A stretch of 64,000 nucleotides of DNA, taken from contig OY720640.1 of assembly GCA_963169105.1 (NCBI GenBank), forward strand, positions 117,228,085 through 117,292,084. The letters are read 5' to 3'. The stretch comes from Ceriagrion tenellum. Lineage: Eukaryota > Arthropoda > Insecta > Odonata > Coenagrionidae. How positions within the stretch are numbered: position 1 is the first letter of the stretch; each line of letters begins with the position of its first letter. A program made the translations under genes and the position numbers. The notes beneath the pieces are model-generated. The model had not been told where the DNA came from. It searched no databases and saw only the letters and a program-made list of their open reading frames with translations. Of this stretch, positions 32,473 to 44,905 are shown piece after piece.

Positions 32473-33737
32473 ACCTTTTATGAGGCGAGTCCATTCCAAA
32501 TTCTAGCACATATATTTACAGCAATAAATGCATTGTAAGGGTAGCCTCTTACTTGGGGTATCATGCACTGGTTCCAATGTGTCCATTCGACAGGAATCTA
32601 CTGTATTAACAACCAAATAATTATACATTAATTTTTATCCAAACCACAGTTTAGTACCAGTACCACAATCTAAGAAATTTGTTCAGGAACAAGAATGTAT
32701 TTGGAAAACCACTACTTCCCAAGAAAGTTTTCTAAGGTTGAATGAAAACCCCTCTATCAACTGGTATGACTTTAGGCAACCTTTATGGCAACAGCATGCT
32801 GCACAGGAAACTCCCATGTGCACTCAATCACTGAAGTTCAACATTTTTAGGCTTCACATGAATTTTTCAGGGGTGATCCTCTGATTTGCCTAGAGTCCCA
32901 TCTGCAAGTGGAAGCAACTCAGTTCTATGTAACGGCAGCCTGAGGAACAAAGAAGAGTCCATTTACTTTAACAACATCAATTAATTAAAATATAATAACA
33001 AACAAAAATAAATGCACACCATTAAATATTTTCTAAACAAAAGTTGATCATGTCAACTTAACAGGAATGAATTTCCTCCAAGTCAACCAATTTGCCAATT
33101 CTAATTACCAGAATATTCTATAATCTAATTCTAATTTTTAAAGCATTTTTGGGCTTTCTGCAGGCCAAAAGTAGCACACTTAAGTCACTGAATTAACTTA
33201 CAACCATCCAATCCAAATTATCTTAAATTACAATAAGCACAGGAAAAGTTTCGAATTAGGTACTACAAAACTATCTTCTGGAAATTTAAATCAAAGTATA
33301 CATGAAGCATAGCCAAGCCATACTATTGCAATTACTTTTACTTAATTTCAATGAAAAAGCAAAATTAATTATTCTAAGCAGTCCTGCTACTGTGAAAAGG
33401 GCTGTTATATTTGTTGGGTTGGTAGGCATAGCCCAACATTTACAGCTGGCATTCTTAATGATAATTGTATGGTGCTGCCACCTGGCATTCTTGTTGTGAA
33501 ATAAAAGAGTTTGATGTGACTCACTGTAATGTGCTACACGTAACGGGTATTTTTTCCTTATTTAGTCTTCTGACTGATCCCAAACCTCGACAATATTCAC
33601 AATTATTTTTTCCAAGAGATGCTTCGTCTGATAATACTGCTGTCAATACCACCCACATTGCAACAAGTGCCTTAAGTGATGAAGTAATTGTCATCAAAGA
33701 ATTTGTCGTCCTACATATACTCCCGTCCAAATAAAAA
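32473..33737. other. No gene recognised
   Basis: A/T-rich sequence. A plus-strand frame at 33465-33734 has no recognised motif. Confidence 0.4.
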
Positions 33738-34066
33738 CTTACCTCCTCAGAGATGAAGAATTTCTAAGTCCCAAGTTGGCGTTGATGTGACAACATGGTC
33801 GAACCATGCCCCCTGCCTGGGAAAGCAATAACCATATGGAATGGAAAAAAGGCCTTCCCAGGGTTGGCACGGGAGAAGACGCACGGGAAGAGGGAAAATT
33901 TTGACTTAAGAAAGGATGGAGATGGGGAAGACCCAGGCCATGAGGGATTTTTCTGAGGGGGAGGGGAGGATCTAGGCTTCTGTTCACTTGTCTGGGCGAG
34001 AATGAAAGAATGATGGCTCATTTCAGTTGCTCTAAGACCTCTCTAGATGACAACTGCTGGAAGATG
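33738..34066 (+). repeat. Dispersed repeat X, copy 2
   Basis: The clearest copy of this family. It begins CTTACCTCCTCAGAGATGAAG and contains AAGTCCCAAGTTGGCGTTGATG and a purine-rich middle (GGGAAGACC, GAGGGGGAGGGGAGG). It ends with GGCTTCTGTTCACTTGTC and CAACTGCTGGAAGATG. Copies in reverse orientation lie at 32156-32472 and 36560-36810. Confidence 0.6.
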
Positions 34067-34599
34067 CAGAAAGCCCAGCCTTCGTCTTTATCCCCATTGC
34101 TCGTTCTGTTTGTTTTGAATAATTATTTCATACACTTAGTCAAAAACATTTGAAGAGCTGACGTATTTTTGTTTTATGACATTTGTTGTGGTTTCGAATC
34201 TCCATGGTTACTTACATGCCAAGATTGATCCTGAGGTAAATTACTTGGTTTTTCTTGGTAGCCAATTCAATTTTATAAATATTCCCTTCCTTTAGTTACA
34301 TTTCCAGTGAATACATAATGGAAGTTCATGAAGCGAATTTTAAGATATATATTAATGCGTTAATTTAAGCCTACATGCTACAAAGTTGCACGCGTAAGAG
34401 GAATTTGAAAATGCAATTGATTGCCTAGAATGCCATATTCTCCAAGAGAAATATTCATTGCCTAGACTGCGATCCGATTTTTAAAAAAGTAACAATATTT
34501 TTTCTAGCGCAGTAGGTATCACAAAAATTTCCTTCACCGCATTTGGAACGTTGCTACTCAGCATCTTTTGATTTTCAATTGATTTTCAATTGGATATTT

Positions 34600-34795
34600 T
34601 TCACCACAAAAAGCTTTAAAGGTCCCTCTTAGAAGCAGTATTTATTTCAAATGGTAATTGAAATATCTCTATGCCCAATTTTTCTTCTGTGATAATGCTT
34701 TTAAACCGACTTCCATCCACTCAACCACAGAATTCATCCGTCACTCAATTTTAGTCTCCCGGTGTAATTTACTGGGGATAAAATATAGTTTGCTG
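34600..34795 (-). repeat. Dispersed repeat Y, copy 2 (partial)
   Basis: Reverse orientation to the other two Y copies. The minus strand reads AAAATTGAGTGACGGATGAATT, GTGGTTGAGTGGATGGAAGTC and AAATTGGGCATAG, matching 31505-31590. Confidence 0.55.
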
Positions 34796-35294
34796 TGTCC
34801 AAAATAACTTCATTAATCAATAGCAACCCTTCCAAAGTTCAATTACACTGCTACCATCTAGGTCACATTGAGTAAAATTGAAAATGGTTGCCAACCTAGG
34901 ATTACACTGATGTCAGCTTTGAGCATCGGTTGTATTCCTTTCGTGATCTTAATGAAAATGAGTACGGCAAAGGAGGCCAACAGCTTCGACCTCTTATTGA
35001 AACAAAAGCATTTCTATTCTAATTATTATTAACAGGAAATATTTCCTATGGTAATGGTTGGCTACACAAACATCTCATTGGCTGATGAACAAGAAAGGAA
35101 ATAATTATTCTTCAACCTATAATCCAGCAGGAAAAAATAATAACCCTATATATTTGCAAAATAATTGTAAATTAAGACTAAGTCATTACATATGCATATT
35201 ATATGGACAAAAAAAGGGAGATAGTGTTTTCTTCGGAAAACGACCGAAACACATCAGAGCCTCCAACAACACGGAGAGTTATTTTTAGTCAGTA
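34796..35294. other. No gene recognised
   Basis: A/T-rich sequence between two Y copies. Nothing supportable. Confidence 0.4.
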
Positions 35295-35570
35295 GGAGAC
35301 AAAGTGGGACCAAGTCTTAACATGGTTTGGAAAAAAGATGTCTCAGTCCAGAGTGTAGTGAATTTAATCCCTATCGATTTCTACCAGGAAACAAAAATTG
35401 AATGAAGGCTGTTTTCAATGGTTGAGATGATGGAGGGTGGAATTCAGGGCATTCTAGCAGTAGAATAATAGGGCATGCGGTTATTCCAATCCATATTTAA
35501 AGCGAAACTGATTCCAAGGAGAAGTTGTACAGCTAATATTGGGAAAAAACATAAAATTAAAATTCAATGA
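35295..35570 (+). repeat. Dispersed repeat Y, copy 3
   Basis: Matches 31395-31690 in the same orientation with about 70-75% agreement by eye, including GGACCAAGTCTTAAC, GGAAACAAAAATTGAATGA, TAGGGCAT and the A-rich end. Confidence 0.55.
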
Positions 35571-36559
35571 CACCTAGTTGCAATATTACAAAGGAATTCT
35601 GGGAGCGATTTTACTTAAGGAGAGAAAAACTTTCAATGAAAAATTGTGGTGATTTCGGTCAGCACTGCCTTTTCACCATCAATGGGATGGTCACGTATAT
35701 TTGTTCTACGTTAAACCAGCAGAGGGTACCCATTGAAATTCATATCGAGATGAAGATAAAGTGTTGAACATGATGTAGAGAATATAAACAATATTCTCTC
35801 AATTTCCTGTTCAAAGCATATTAGCAGGTGTGAAACAATTCAGAAGACTTGGCAAGACTACAATGAATTAACTGATAAGGATATGAATGCTATATAAATT
35901 AATGTGAATACATAATTGTACCTATATTAAGCTCAAGTCTTCTATTCAACAATGAATTTTATCCTATACGACAAAGAAAAAGCTTTACACCATTAAAATT
36001 ATATACTTGAGGGCCACATTGCATGGTTTACACATTTTATTGCCCCAGACGCTAAGTATGTGTCACATAAAATGTACAAGTTGATGAAATAAACATATCA
36101 AATTAGTTAGTGACTTTTATATTACCAAAGAATAATTATATTTTTTTAGGAAAGAACTAATTGGTATTAAAACTCTTTGAGTGTAATTTACAAATTTGGT
36201 ATCCAATTCAACATTTTTTACTCCTCTGAGCAATGCAAATCTGCGATATATTCCTGTTAAATGGATCACAATCGTTTGTTGGGCAAGAGCTTGTTGCTCC
36301 CTAAAATTTAAAAGTAAAAGAACAATTTTTATATTTCACTTGATATGATTTGACCTATTTTAGCAATGGCAATAGCCTCTTTGCCACCTAATAAATGGAA
36401 GACATCACTTACAGCTAAGGTTTCGTGTATGCCGATGGAGACAAGAAATGGATATTTGAGTCTTGCTTTAATTCTTGTAACTTCTGAAAACAAGGACGAT
36501 TGTGCCATTCACCTTTCCTCTGTTTTTTGTTCACCGACCAAACTTTCTTATTTCCATGC
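35571..36559. other. No gene recognised
   Basis: A/T-rich non-coding sequence. Open frames are short and featureless. Confidence 0.4.
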
Positions 36560-36810
36560 TTACCCACTCATAAACATGCAGTTAGAGCCCGGATCGGCAG
36601 TAGACCCAACCTACCCCCATCCTCCCAGAAATAATGTACTCACAGGTCAAAATTTTTTGACAAAGGGTGTTCCCTCTTGCCAAGTGAGTTCCAAAGAAGG
36701 TTCCTTTTCCTTCCCGTGCATTTATTGCTCTCCCATGTAAGGGGGCATGGTTCGGCGTTGTCACATCGACACCAACTCAGGACTTAGAAATTTTTCGGCT
36801 CTGAGGGGGT
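36560..36810 (-). repeat. Dispersed repeat X, copy 3 (partial)
   Basis: The minus strand begins CTTACCCCCTCAGAGCCGAAA and continues ATTTCTAAGTCCTGAGTTGGTG, CGATGTGACAAC and GAACCATGCCCCC, matching the first half of copy 2. The second half is degenerate. Confidence 0.55.
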
Positions 36811-37606
36811 AAGTTTTTTTTTTGGACAGGAGTATACCGTGAGGCTGTGAGGTCTCATTTTATCATCTTTTGTTCAAAGGGTCAAGGTTAGACACAGCAG
36901 AGTTAGTGGCATCTGATTGTCTGGCTAGGGGCATTGGACAAACCTGCAGTCCAGTTAAGACCAGAATCTGGGAACAGAGGAAAGACAAGAGGAATAGGAG
37001 ATGGTCAAAACCAGCTGCTGCCAAACACTTTGTCCAAATCCAGTCACTCCATTAAAACTGAAACAACATAGGTGACAGCAAAGGAAGAATTTTATCTGTC
37101 CTGATTGATTCGCAGGTCAATAGACATTTCTAAAAGGACTCTGTGATGAGAGACAACAGCTTTCCCTCTCCTGGAAATGCCTTAGGTTTTGATATTTGTC
37201 TAATATAGTGAAAATGGCTGCTTTACCATTCGCAAGGAGATTCAATACTTATTAAGATTTTCTACACGATTCGACTAACCTTGGAATGCCATTTCAAAAA
37301 TGTAGTTACCTTGCTGGCACACAACTGGCCATTGATTTGATTTTGATTTAAAAATTACATAAACATCATAGTAACAGCTTCAGGCATTGACGTCAACTTC
37401 ACATAAATGTAGCATAAACACTATATCTAAATTGGCATCAAATACAACCAATTTTATGTAAACAGTTTTACCTAAACAGACAACAGACCCACCTACTGGC
37501 CTTATTTGGAAATGTTGACAGTAACCCCTTGAAAAGGTCGGGTTTGGACCAGTGGTAGCGTATATCACTCACTTTAGTCAGTCTCACTTGGTGGTATTCC
37601 ATCATT
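36811..37606. other. No gene recognised
   Basis: Non-coding sequence without supportable features. Confidence 0.35.
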
Positions 37607-37743
37607 AAAAATTTAAGATGACAACTTTTACTAAAACCACTAGATTTATCAAACAACGACCCAGAAGTCAATGTGCATTCACAACCTGGGTCGTTGTTCA
37701 ATAAATCTAGTGGTTTTAGTAAAAGTTGTCATCTTAAATTTTT
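37607..37743. repeat. Foldback element with 57-bp arms
   Basis: Positions 37607-37663 and 37687-37743 are inverted repeats agreeing at 55 of 57 positions, separated by a 23-base loop. Each arm contains ACTAAAACCACTAGATTTAT and ACGACCCA. Similar words (GTGGTAGCGT) also lie just outside both arms (37552 and 37747). The near-perfect arms imply a recent origin or selection to keep pairing. Confidence 0.75.
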
Positions 37744-38139
37744 CCTGTGGTAGCGTGTTTGACTCCAGTTCCGAGGGTTGCAGGTTGGAGACCAAATGAC
37801 GGAAAACGTTTTTTCCTGGCTGACCTAGCAAGTTTTGCATGCAACCTCAATTTGATACCACCAATGAGAGGCAGAAGTCTCAGCTGAAGGTATTGATGGT
37901 GCAAATCAAGAAGATCAGAGAAGCATCATCAGCCACAGCTAAGGGCGAGAGTTAAGTTAATGGCCATGGAACTGCAATGTGGAAGGTAATGAGAAAACCA
38001 CCACATTATTCTCCCTGTTAAGACGCAGCCCTACATTCTAATGGCATATGACATGATGGCATTCCTCCTGGTAAAATATTCTGGAGGTAAAACAGTCCCC
38101 CAATTGGATCTGCGGGAGGAGACTACTGGGATGGGTACA
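37744..38139. other. No gene recognised
   Basis: Non-coding sequence. It may include the decayed 5' region of the RTE copy that follows. Confidence 0.35.
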
Positions 38140-39545
38140 TCAGTCAGGAAGGACATATGCAGGGTTGAGACATGGAGCATGAGATCTTTAGAAGTGAGCG
38201 GGAAGCTGGAAAATGTGAAGATAAAGATGGACAGGCTAGGGGTAGATATACTGGGAGCCAGCGAGGTCAAGTGGGCAGATGACTACTAGAGCGATGGATA
38301 CCAAGTAATAATTCACAAGACGACCAGAAGATTGCAGGTTTAAGCAACATATTGAAGGAATAATGGGGCAGGAGAGTGAAGTCAGTCTGGCAGTACAGTC
38401 AAAGGATTCTGATGGTGAGGCTGGAAGGAGAGGCAATGGATGGACAGTAATTGTGGAGATCTACATGCCAATATCTAGCCAGACGGAAGAAGAAAGACAA
38501 TAGGTTTACAAGTTTGAATAAATCCTTGGGGAGGTAAAGGGAAAGAACAACCTCATCATCATGGGAGACTGGAATGCAGTGGTAGGAGAGGGAAAAAGCA
38601 ATGTAGGATATTTTGGACTGAGCAAAAGAAATGCCAAGAAAGAAAGACTGATTCAGTTCTGCAATGAGGAGAATAAGGTAATAACACTCTTCAAGCACCA
38701 TCTGCATAAGAAGGAATGAGCACCATCGACATAAAACATGAAACAAGGTGGGATACAAAAATACTGACCTAAGAAGGAAATAGAGAAAGATTAGCCACCA
38801 CCATTGAGAGAAAACTAGAAAATGAGGTAGAAAAGAGAATCTAAGAGAAATGGGATGAGCTGAAGAGGACAATTGCAGAAGTAACAGAGGAGCAACTGAT
38901 GAGTAAAATGGCCATGACAAAGATGCAACGGAGAACAACTGAGATAGGGGTACTAAAAGAAGAAAGGTGAAAATACAAGAACCCCAGAAACAAAGGTGAG
39001 CCAACCCTCTACAAGAAGCTAAAGAACCAAGTCAATCGAGAATTCAAGAATGCTAGGGAGGATTAGACCGAAAGGTGCTGCAAGGAAGTCAACAAAACAT
39101 GAAGAGGGAAAACACCATACAAGCTGGTGAAGAAACACTTTGGAGAATGGAAAACGAGAAGCAACAGCATCAGGGATGCAGACGGGTATACAATGATAGA
39201 GGGTGAAGACATTAGGAATAGATGGAAGCAATACATCAAAAACTTAACCATGGGTAAATGCCACTGGAAGAAAACTTAATGAATAACGAAATCAAGGTTG
39301 ACGAGGAAGATCAGGGCCCACCCATACTGAGTGGACTCTATAAAGCAGTAAAAAGAAAAAGAAAGCACCTGGGGCAGACATCCACGGAGAAATCATCCAA
39401 GCACTTGGAGGTAAAGCCTAAGATAACCTGTATGACATAATCAAAAATAACTACCAAAGCCAAACACAACCAGAGGACTTTCAAAGAAATATAATGGTTG
39501 TGACACTTAAAAAGAAAAATACTGAGAGATGTGAGGAGAACAGAA
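38140..39545 (+). pseudogene. RTE-like retrotransposon, 3'-truncated decayed copy
   Basis: The apurinic-type endonuclease start is readable as ETWSMRSLEVSGKLENVKIKMDR, VDILGASEVKW and SDGYQVI, then in other frames VVEIYMP-like, NLIIMGDWNAVVGEG-like and QFCNEENKVITL-like segments (38450-38690). The linker (38760-39240) and the start of the reverse transcriptase (GPPILSGLYKAVKRKRKHLG, DIIKNNYQSQTQPEDFQ) follow. Sequence similarity stops at about 39545, within the block that precedes the catalytic motifs. Stops occur throughout. It belongs to the same clade as the copy at 42225, but is not closely similar to it. Confidence 0.6.
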
Positions 39546-41035
39546 CCTTTAGTCGAGTGTCACATATCAATAATTCTCACATGAATATTTATCATAATCA
39601 TATTAGGCTGAAGAATGGAAAGGAAAAGGGAGGAAACGGGAGGGTGTAGGCAGGGGAAATGTATTCCTTTTCCATTAACAAAATTGAAAAAACACCTCCA
39701 AAACATATCCCTGCACTCAAATAACGCTTTTAATGACTAATCATTAAGCCCTGTACCCTGTGAATGATTATATATAAGGGCAGAAAACGCAACAAATGGA
39801 CTTATCCATAACCTTAAATTTTGACAGGATCCACACGAATGAGTGCAATCACTAGGCACCATCTTGAAACAATCATTTAGGAAAGGTTAAGAGATTGGCT
39901 TATAAGGTATCCCCTATATTCAATTGAAGAAAATTATAATTGTTGACTGTTCCTTTTTTTGGGATTCATTCTGCGATGTATATTTTAAGAAAACAACAAT
40001 ATTTCACTGGTCCTCCTGCCAGCTTCATCAGGTTAACTGAACTGACTTCTTAGCCTCGCTCGTCTTTATATATATGTGTCTGGACTCCCATTGTTGCCGG
40101 AATTTAAATTTTTTAAAATTAGTTTTAAACTGCTACTCAACTTGTAACCGTCTTCTCAGTTAACATTCTCCGGTCTCTTTGCAATTTCTATAGCCTCCCC
40201 ATTCATAATGTCAACTTTGAGGAGACAAAATTAATAGCTAGGGAAATACAATATTACCCAAGATTAATCAGGGAGGCTATACATATTGCAATGAATCACC
40301 AATTGCACATTTTGGTCAAAAAAACAGAAATCACTGTGCAAATCATGCAAATAAACGCAGGTTCGGATTCAATGAAATGTTTAATCATCGCGGAAGGTTC
40401 ATTTTCCCTTTACCAATTTATTTTGCACAAAGTTGTAAAACACTTAACATTTACATGCGCTCCAAATAGCAGTGTGTACATAAGCACTCAATTAATTTAG
40501 TAGTGGTGTCCATTGTCTTCTTCCATGGTGGTGTTAGTTTACTTTTTGTTTTGAGTATTTTGTAGTATTTTATTAATTTATTGGTGTCATTTCAATATTC
40601 AATTAATATTATGCCTAGAGAAATTAACAGAAATCCGATTCAGTCCATGAATACATATGCTTTACATGCTGTTTGATTAGGATGAACCATCTTTTCAAAA
40701 TTGGTGGAGTGCCGGTAAAACATGGCAGATATTGACTCATATTTCTGATTATATCAAATTATCATAACTATACTTTACTGGAAAGAAAAAGAAAAAATTC
40801 TTGTCCGTCGCACTGTTATTTATAACTTGGTGGTGACTTTAAGGGCACCTAAGTGGCTTACGCTCGAATATAGGACCCCCCTTTCTTTTCCCACAGGCAT
40901 TTTTGGAAAAAAAGAGGGGGACTATAATCTGAGAAATATGGTATTTTTCATATGAAGTCAAAGAATAGAATAGAGTGATGGGGATACAACACATTATCAG
41001 AAAAAAGCACATGCTTAAACACATCAATCACATGG
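39546..41035. other. No gene; one possible MITE end
   Basis: A/T-rich non-coding sequence. At 40868-40932, TATAGGACCCCCCTTT and AGAGGGGGACTATA form an imperfect stem with a loop of about 30 bases, resembling the folded end of a small DNA transposon. Its partner end was not found. Confidence 0.35.
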
Positions 41036-41043
41036 GATGGAAC

Positions 41044-41243
41044 CATGGGCCTAGCCAGAATTTATGTTGTTGAGGGGAGGGGGACAGGGCCCCCAATCTG
41101 TAGCTGTACATATATGCCATGGTGGGGGAGAGGGAGGGGACAGGACATCATCCTGTCTGGCTCCGGATAACAGATTTGGTGTGAAATGTCTTGTCAAGGG
41201 GGGGCAGTTTGAGAGCCCCCTGCCTCCCCTGGCTACAGCCATG
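41044..41243. mobile_element. hAT-type MITE, 200 bp
   Basis: The 8-bp duplication GATGGAAC is perfect (41036-41043 and 41244-41251). The ends, CATGGGCCTAGCCAG and CTGGCTACAGCCATG, form an imperfect inverted repeat. The inside is rich in G runs with no coding capacity. Ends containing GGC.TAGCCAG with an 8-bp duplication point to hAT. Confidence 0.75.
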
Positions 41244-41251
41244 GATGGAAC

Positions 41252-41864
41252 GCTTGACTTAAGAATCAAATATGTAAAATCAGCTGATCATCAATCAGCG
41301 CTGGCAAAGTGTTGCATGATGCAAATGCTTTTGTTGTATTCATTTTTTATCACGGTATTGTTAATTTTGCTCATTTCATTTTTTTAAATTTATTCCATTT
41401 TTACCAGGATTACAAAAAAGTGCATGTCATGTTTAGGCATTCCACAAGAACTTCCTTGCCATCACTCATAGCTGAATGCAATATGCAAAAGTTATACAGA
41501 AGACATTTGGTAATATGAAGAACAAAAGTTTCTATATTTCTATTTTCTGTATTCAAACAGTTGGTCCCCATGAAAAGCCTATATTAAATACACAGAGCTA
41601 TTAAAAAATAAAGTTTAAAAATAACAAACTTCATGCCTAGTCCCCAGGAAAAAAAATGGCATTCATTACTACAAACCATGGCTACAACTTATATATCAGC
41701 AAAACTCCGTACAGATGTAGACGACTAACATATGAGCATTGCTGGATATGCTTTTCTTAATTAAAAAAAATTCATAATTGACAGTGCTTGCTTCTCTCAC
41801 CTTAGTCACCCAGTCATGTTTGATGTATAACTTGGTGCATTAATTTCCATTTTATTGCATTACT
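41252..41864. other. No gene recognised
   Basis: A/T-rich non-coding sequence. Confidence 0.4.
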
Positions 41865-41876
41865 TTTACTGTTCTT

Positions 41877-42178
41877 AGGATAGGATTTTTGGGGAGGCGA
41901 CCGACAACACAGGTCATTTGCACCATAGGGGATAGGTAAGAAAGGAAGGGTGGATAGAAACCCGGCATCAGCATTAGCCTACTCTTAACACAACGCGCTG
42001 GGGGACCACGGCTTAACGTCTCATCCGACAGTTGGACTACTCCACTTGAAGTGCCCTCCACAAGACACTCAAGTAGGGATCGGGTTCCTCTGAAAAACAT
42101 CTGCCACTGCAGGGATTTGAACCGTGGCCACCTGTCTGGTAAGATAGTACTCTAACCACCACGCCAACCCGGTCCCCC
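41877..42178 (-). mobile_element. tRNA-derived SINE (302 bp)
   Basis: On the minus strand it begins GGGGGACCGGGTTGGCG, with RNA polymerase III A box TGGCGTGGTGG (42156-42166) and B box GGTTCAAATCC (42113-42123). The body contains GGATGAGACGTTAAGCCGTGG, a phrase common in arthropod SINEs. A 12-bp duplication TTTACTGTTCTT flanks it (41865-41876 and 42179-42190). It is copied in trans by LINE proteins; which one is unknown. Confidence 0.85.
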
Positions 42179-42224
42179 TTTACTGTTCTTTCCATCTGTT
42201 CTTTCATTTCTTTTATTACATCAA

Positions 42225-44395
42225 GTAATGTTACCAACCTTTCCCGTGGACTACAACCTTGATGTGGTGGAAGGGCATGTATGTTCCAATGACCTCTAGA
42301 ACTGAACTGGCGAGAGTAATTAATAATGCTCCCGATAGGACCACCCATGCCAGATAGGTCAAAGGGTAGTAGTCAGATGAAAGGTAGTCCTGTGATGGTG
42401 TCACGTGAAGTATACCATTTGGAAGTGGGGGTGGGGGTCCCTCTCAACTATTTTACTACTCTGAAATATGAATGTCACTCAAAGAGAAATGAATTCTGGC
42501 AACTACGAGACGCCTCCCACTGCAGGGGGGGTGTCGGGCCCAGCATTGGGGGAGGGAAGGCCCCCGAGGTCGTCATCTCACGAAATCCTTGCGAGACGGA
42601 GCCATCATAGGATACAAGGACCAAGGGAGATAAAAAGAAAAAGAAGAGGAGAAGGAAAGAACCAATAAAAATAGGGACTTAGAACGTTAGGACTATGATG
42701 ACGGCGGGGAAGCTGGAGAATATTAAAAAGGATATGGATAGAGGGAACGTAGAGGCCATGGTGCTGTGCGAGGCGAGATGGAAGGACAGCATGGACTACT
42801 GGAGGCATAGTTGCCAGGTAATCTATAGTGGTGGGTTGGAGAGTCAATGCGGGCTAGCTATAGTATTGAATGAAAAATTGGGAATGAGGGTGGTAAATAT
42901 TGAGCAGGTGAGCAATATGAAACTAGTGGTAGAAATAAAAGCACACCCTACCTATTTCATTATGGTCCAGGTGTACATGCCTACAAGCATTCATAGTGTG
43001 GAAGAGGTGGATAAGGTGTATGAACATATAGAGGAGATAATCAGAGGAGTCCCAGGGAAGAAAAACCTAATAGTACTGGGCAACTGGAATGGAGTAGTGG
43101 GGGAGGGAGAGATGGGTATGAAGTGGGAGGGTTTGGATTAGGATTGAGAAATGATCACAATCAGAAGGCTGTTGAATTTTGTAGGAGAAATAAATTAGTA
43201 GTTACAAACACTTGGTTGAACTACCATTGTTGGAGGAGGAACACACAGAAAATGCCCGGAGGCACCAGGAAATACCAAATTGACAACATCATGGTTAAGC
43301 AAAGATTCAGGAACAGTGTGAAGAACTCGTGGAGCTATCCAGATTCGGATAATAATTTAGTTACGATGAATTGTGAGGTTAGACTCAAAAAGCTTAATAA
43401 AAGTATGAGGATGAAGAGGTGGAACTTGGAAGTGTAGAAAGAGGAGAAACGGAAGGAATATGAAGAAATATGGAAGGGTATATAGGCAAAGCCAAGGAAA
43501 TAGGTACAATCGAGGACAATAGGGAGAATATTAAAACAGGCATTGAAGAATTGCTGGGAAAACAATAGGAGCAGAGGAAATGAGGAGGGTAGAATGCAAT
43601 GGGTTACGGAAGAAATTATTAGAAAAATGGAGGAGAGAAGGAATTGGAAAACATCAACACCGATACAGGTAAGGTGAAAGATAAGGAGTAAAATAATCAA
43701 CTTTAGCTAAGAAACAATCGAATGAAGAAAAATTGGAGGAAAAGGCAATGCGAGGAAATGGAGAAACTGCAAAAAGAAGGGGAAGTGGGTGCATCATACA
43801 CTAGAGTGAAATTGCTATTGGGAGGTAAGCGAGGGCAAACGGTACCAAAGATTAAGGACAAGAGAGAAAACTAATCAAGCAGGAAGATATTCATGAAAGA
43901 TGGCAATATGTAGAGAAGCTATATGACAGCAATAGTAGACCTACCAATTTAGATATAGAGGAGGAGGGAAGCCTAGATAAAGATAACCTCAGGCCAATGA
44001 TCTCGACAGAGAAATAGAGAAAGCATTGAAAGAGATGATGACAAGAAAAGCTGTAGGAGTAGACAAATACCTTTGGAGCTGCTAAAGAGTTAAGGAAATA
44101 AAGGTAGGCAAGCTTTTTTTGAACTCATACATAGGATATATGAGGAAGGAGTATGGCCAGAGGACTTCGTGAAAACAGTCTTGATTCCTATCCAGAAAAA
44201 GAAGGGTGAATCAGAATGAGAGAACTATAGAATAATCAGCTTGATTTCACACACAGCCAAAGTTTTACTTTCAATGATCAATAAAAGGGTGGAGAGTAAG
44301 GACAATAACTACTTGGACGATGACCAGTTTGGGTTCCACAAGGGAAGATCACTTGGGATGCAATAGCTCTGAAGAGAACACTAAACCCTTCGGAG
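42225..44395 (+). mobile_element. RTE-clade retrotransposon, 5' part (interrupted by piggyBac)
   Basis: Begins with a 5' region typical of RTE elements (GGACTACAACCTTGATGTGG, GGAAGGGCATGTA and AGGACCACCCATGCC). The endonuclease runs 42690-43437 and the reverse transcriptase starts near 44010. At 44395 the element is cut by a piggyBac transposon and continues at 46908. Joining the two sides gives a continuous reading ALKRTL then KKETEYNQDVFECFIDFEKAFD, which shows the piggyBac came later. Confidence 0.75.
42690..44391 (+). pseudogene. RTE endonuclease and first part of reverse transcriptase
   Basis: The frame at 42695-43141 reads MMTAGKLENIKKDMDRGN, LCEARWKDSMDYW, CGLAIVLNEK, VQVYMPTSIHSVEEVDKVYE and NLIVLGNWNGVVGEG. 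A frameshift leads to 43123-43437 with GLRNDHNQKAVEFCRRNKLV, TNTWLN, YQIDNIMVKQRFRNSVKN and PDSDNNLVTM. The normal DWN is NWN and the normal SDH is SDN, so two endonuclease active-site motifs are changed. Further frameshifted blocks reach ENYRIISLISHTAKVLLSMI and the DDDQFGFHKGRSLG region at about 44340, just before the insertion. Confidence 0.7.
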
Positions 44396-44905
44396 GGCGT
44401 GCTGCCGCACTCCGTGCGGCATACTTCGTATTTCTTGGTCATTAAAGAAACTAGTGAGGGGCGCTTCCTCTATGTGTATTTCATATTATAAGTGCACCAT
44501 GTAGCAGTTGTTATGTACTGGACATCACATCGTTAGTTCCGTATGAGCGATCAAATTTGAGCTGTCGGGTTTTGGCACGATCCTTGCGGCGAGAGCCCAG
44601 TCTCGTTAAGTGCTGTCATTGCCAATCGTCGTTTGCAGCTGAATTATTTGTTGATATTGTGCATTGTAGCAGTTGTTATGTGCTGAAAATCACAACATTA
44701 GTTCCTTTTGAACGTTAAAATGTGAGGTGTCGGGTTTTGGTACGTTCCTTGTGGCGGGAACCCTGTGTCTTCGATTGCTGCGATTGCCAATCGTCGTCTG
44801 CAGGTGAAATATTTGTTGCTAGTGATCTCCCATGTAAGTTTTATTTATAAAACTTTCAAGCTTTCCGATGAAATGTCCATACCATCGGTTGCTTACTAAG
44901 AAAAC

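Noticed and set aside
38399..39004. Minus-strand 201-codon open frame, hydrophobic and apparently membrane-spanning
   Set aside because: It lies antisense to the RTE endonuclease and linker. Leucine/phenylalanine-rich antisense frames are a usual shadow of lysine/glutamate-rich coding sequence.
40291..40500. Plus-strand 69-codon frame as a small host gene
   Set aside because: No homology signal, splice context or codon bias distinguishes it from chance in AT-rich DNA.
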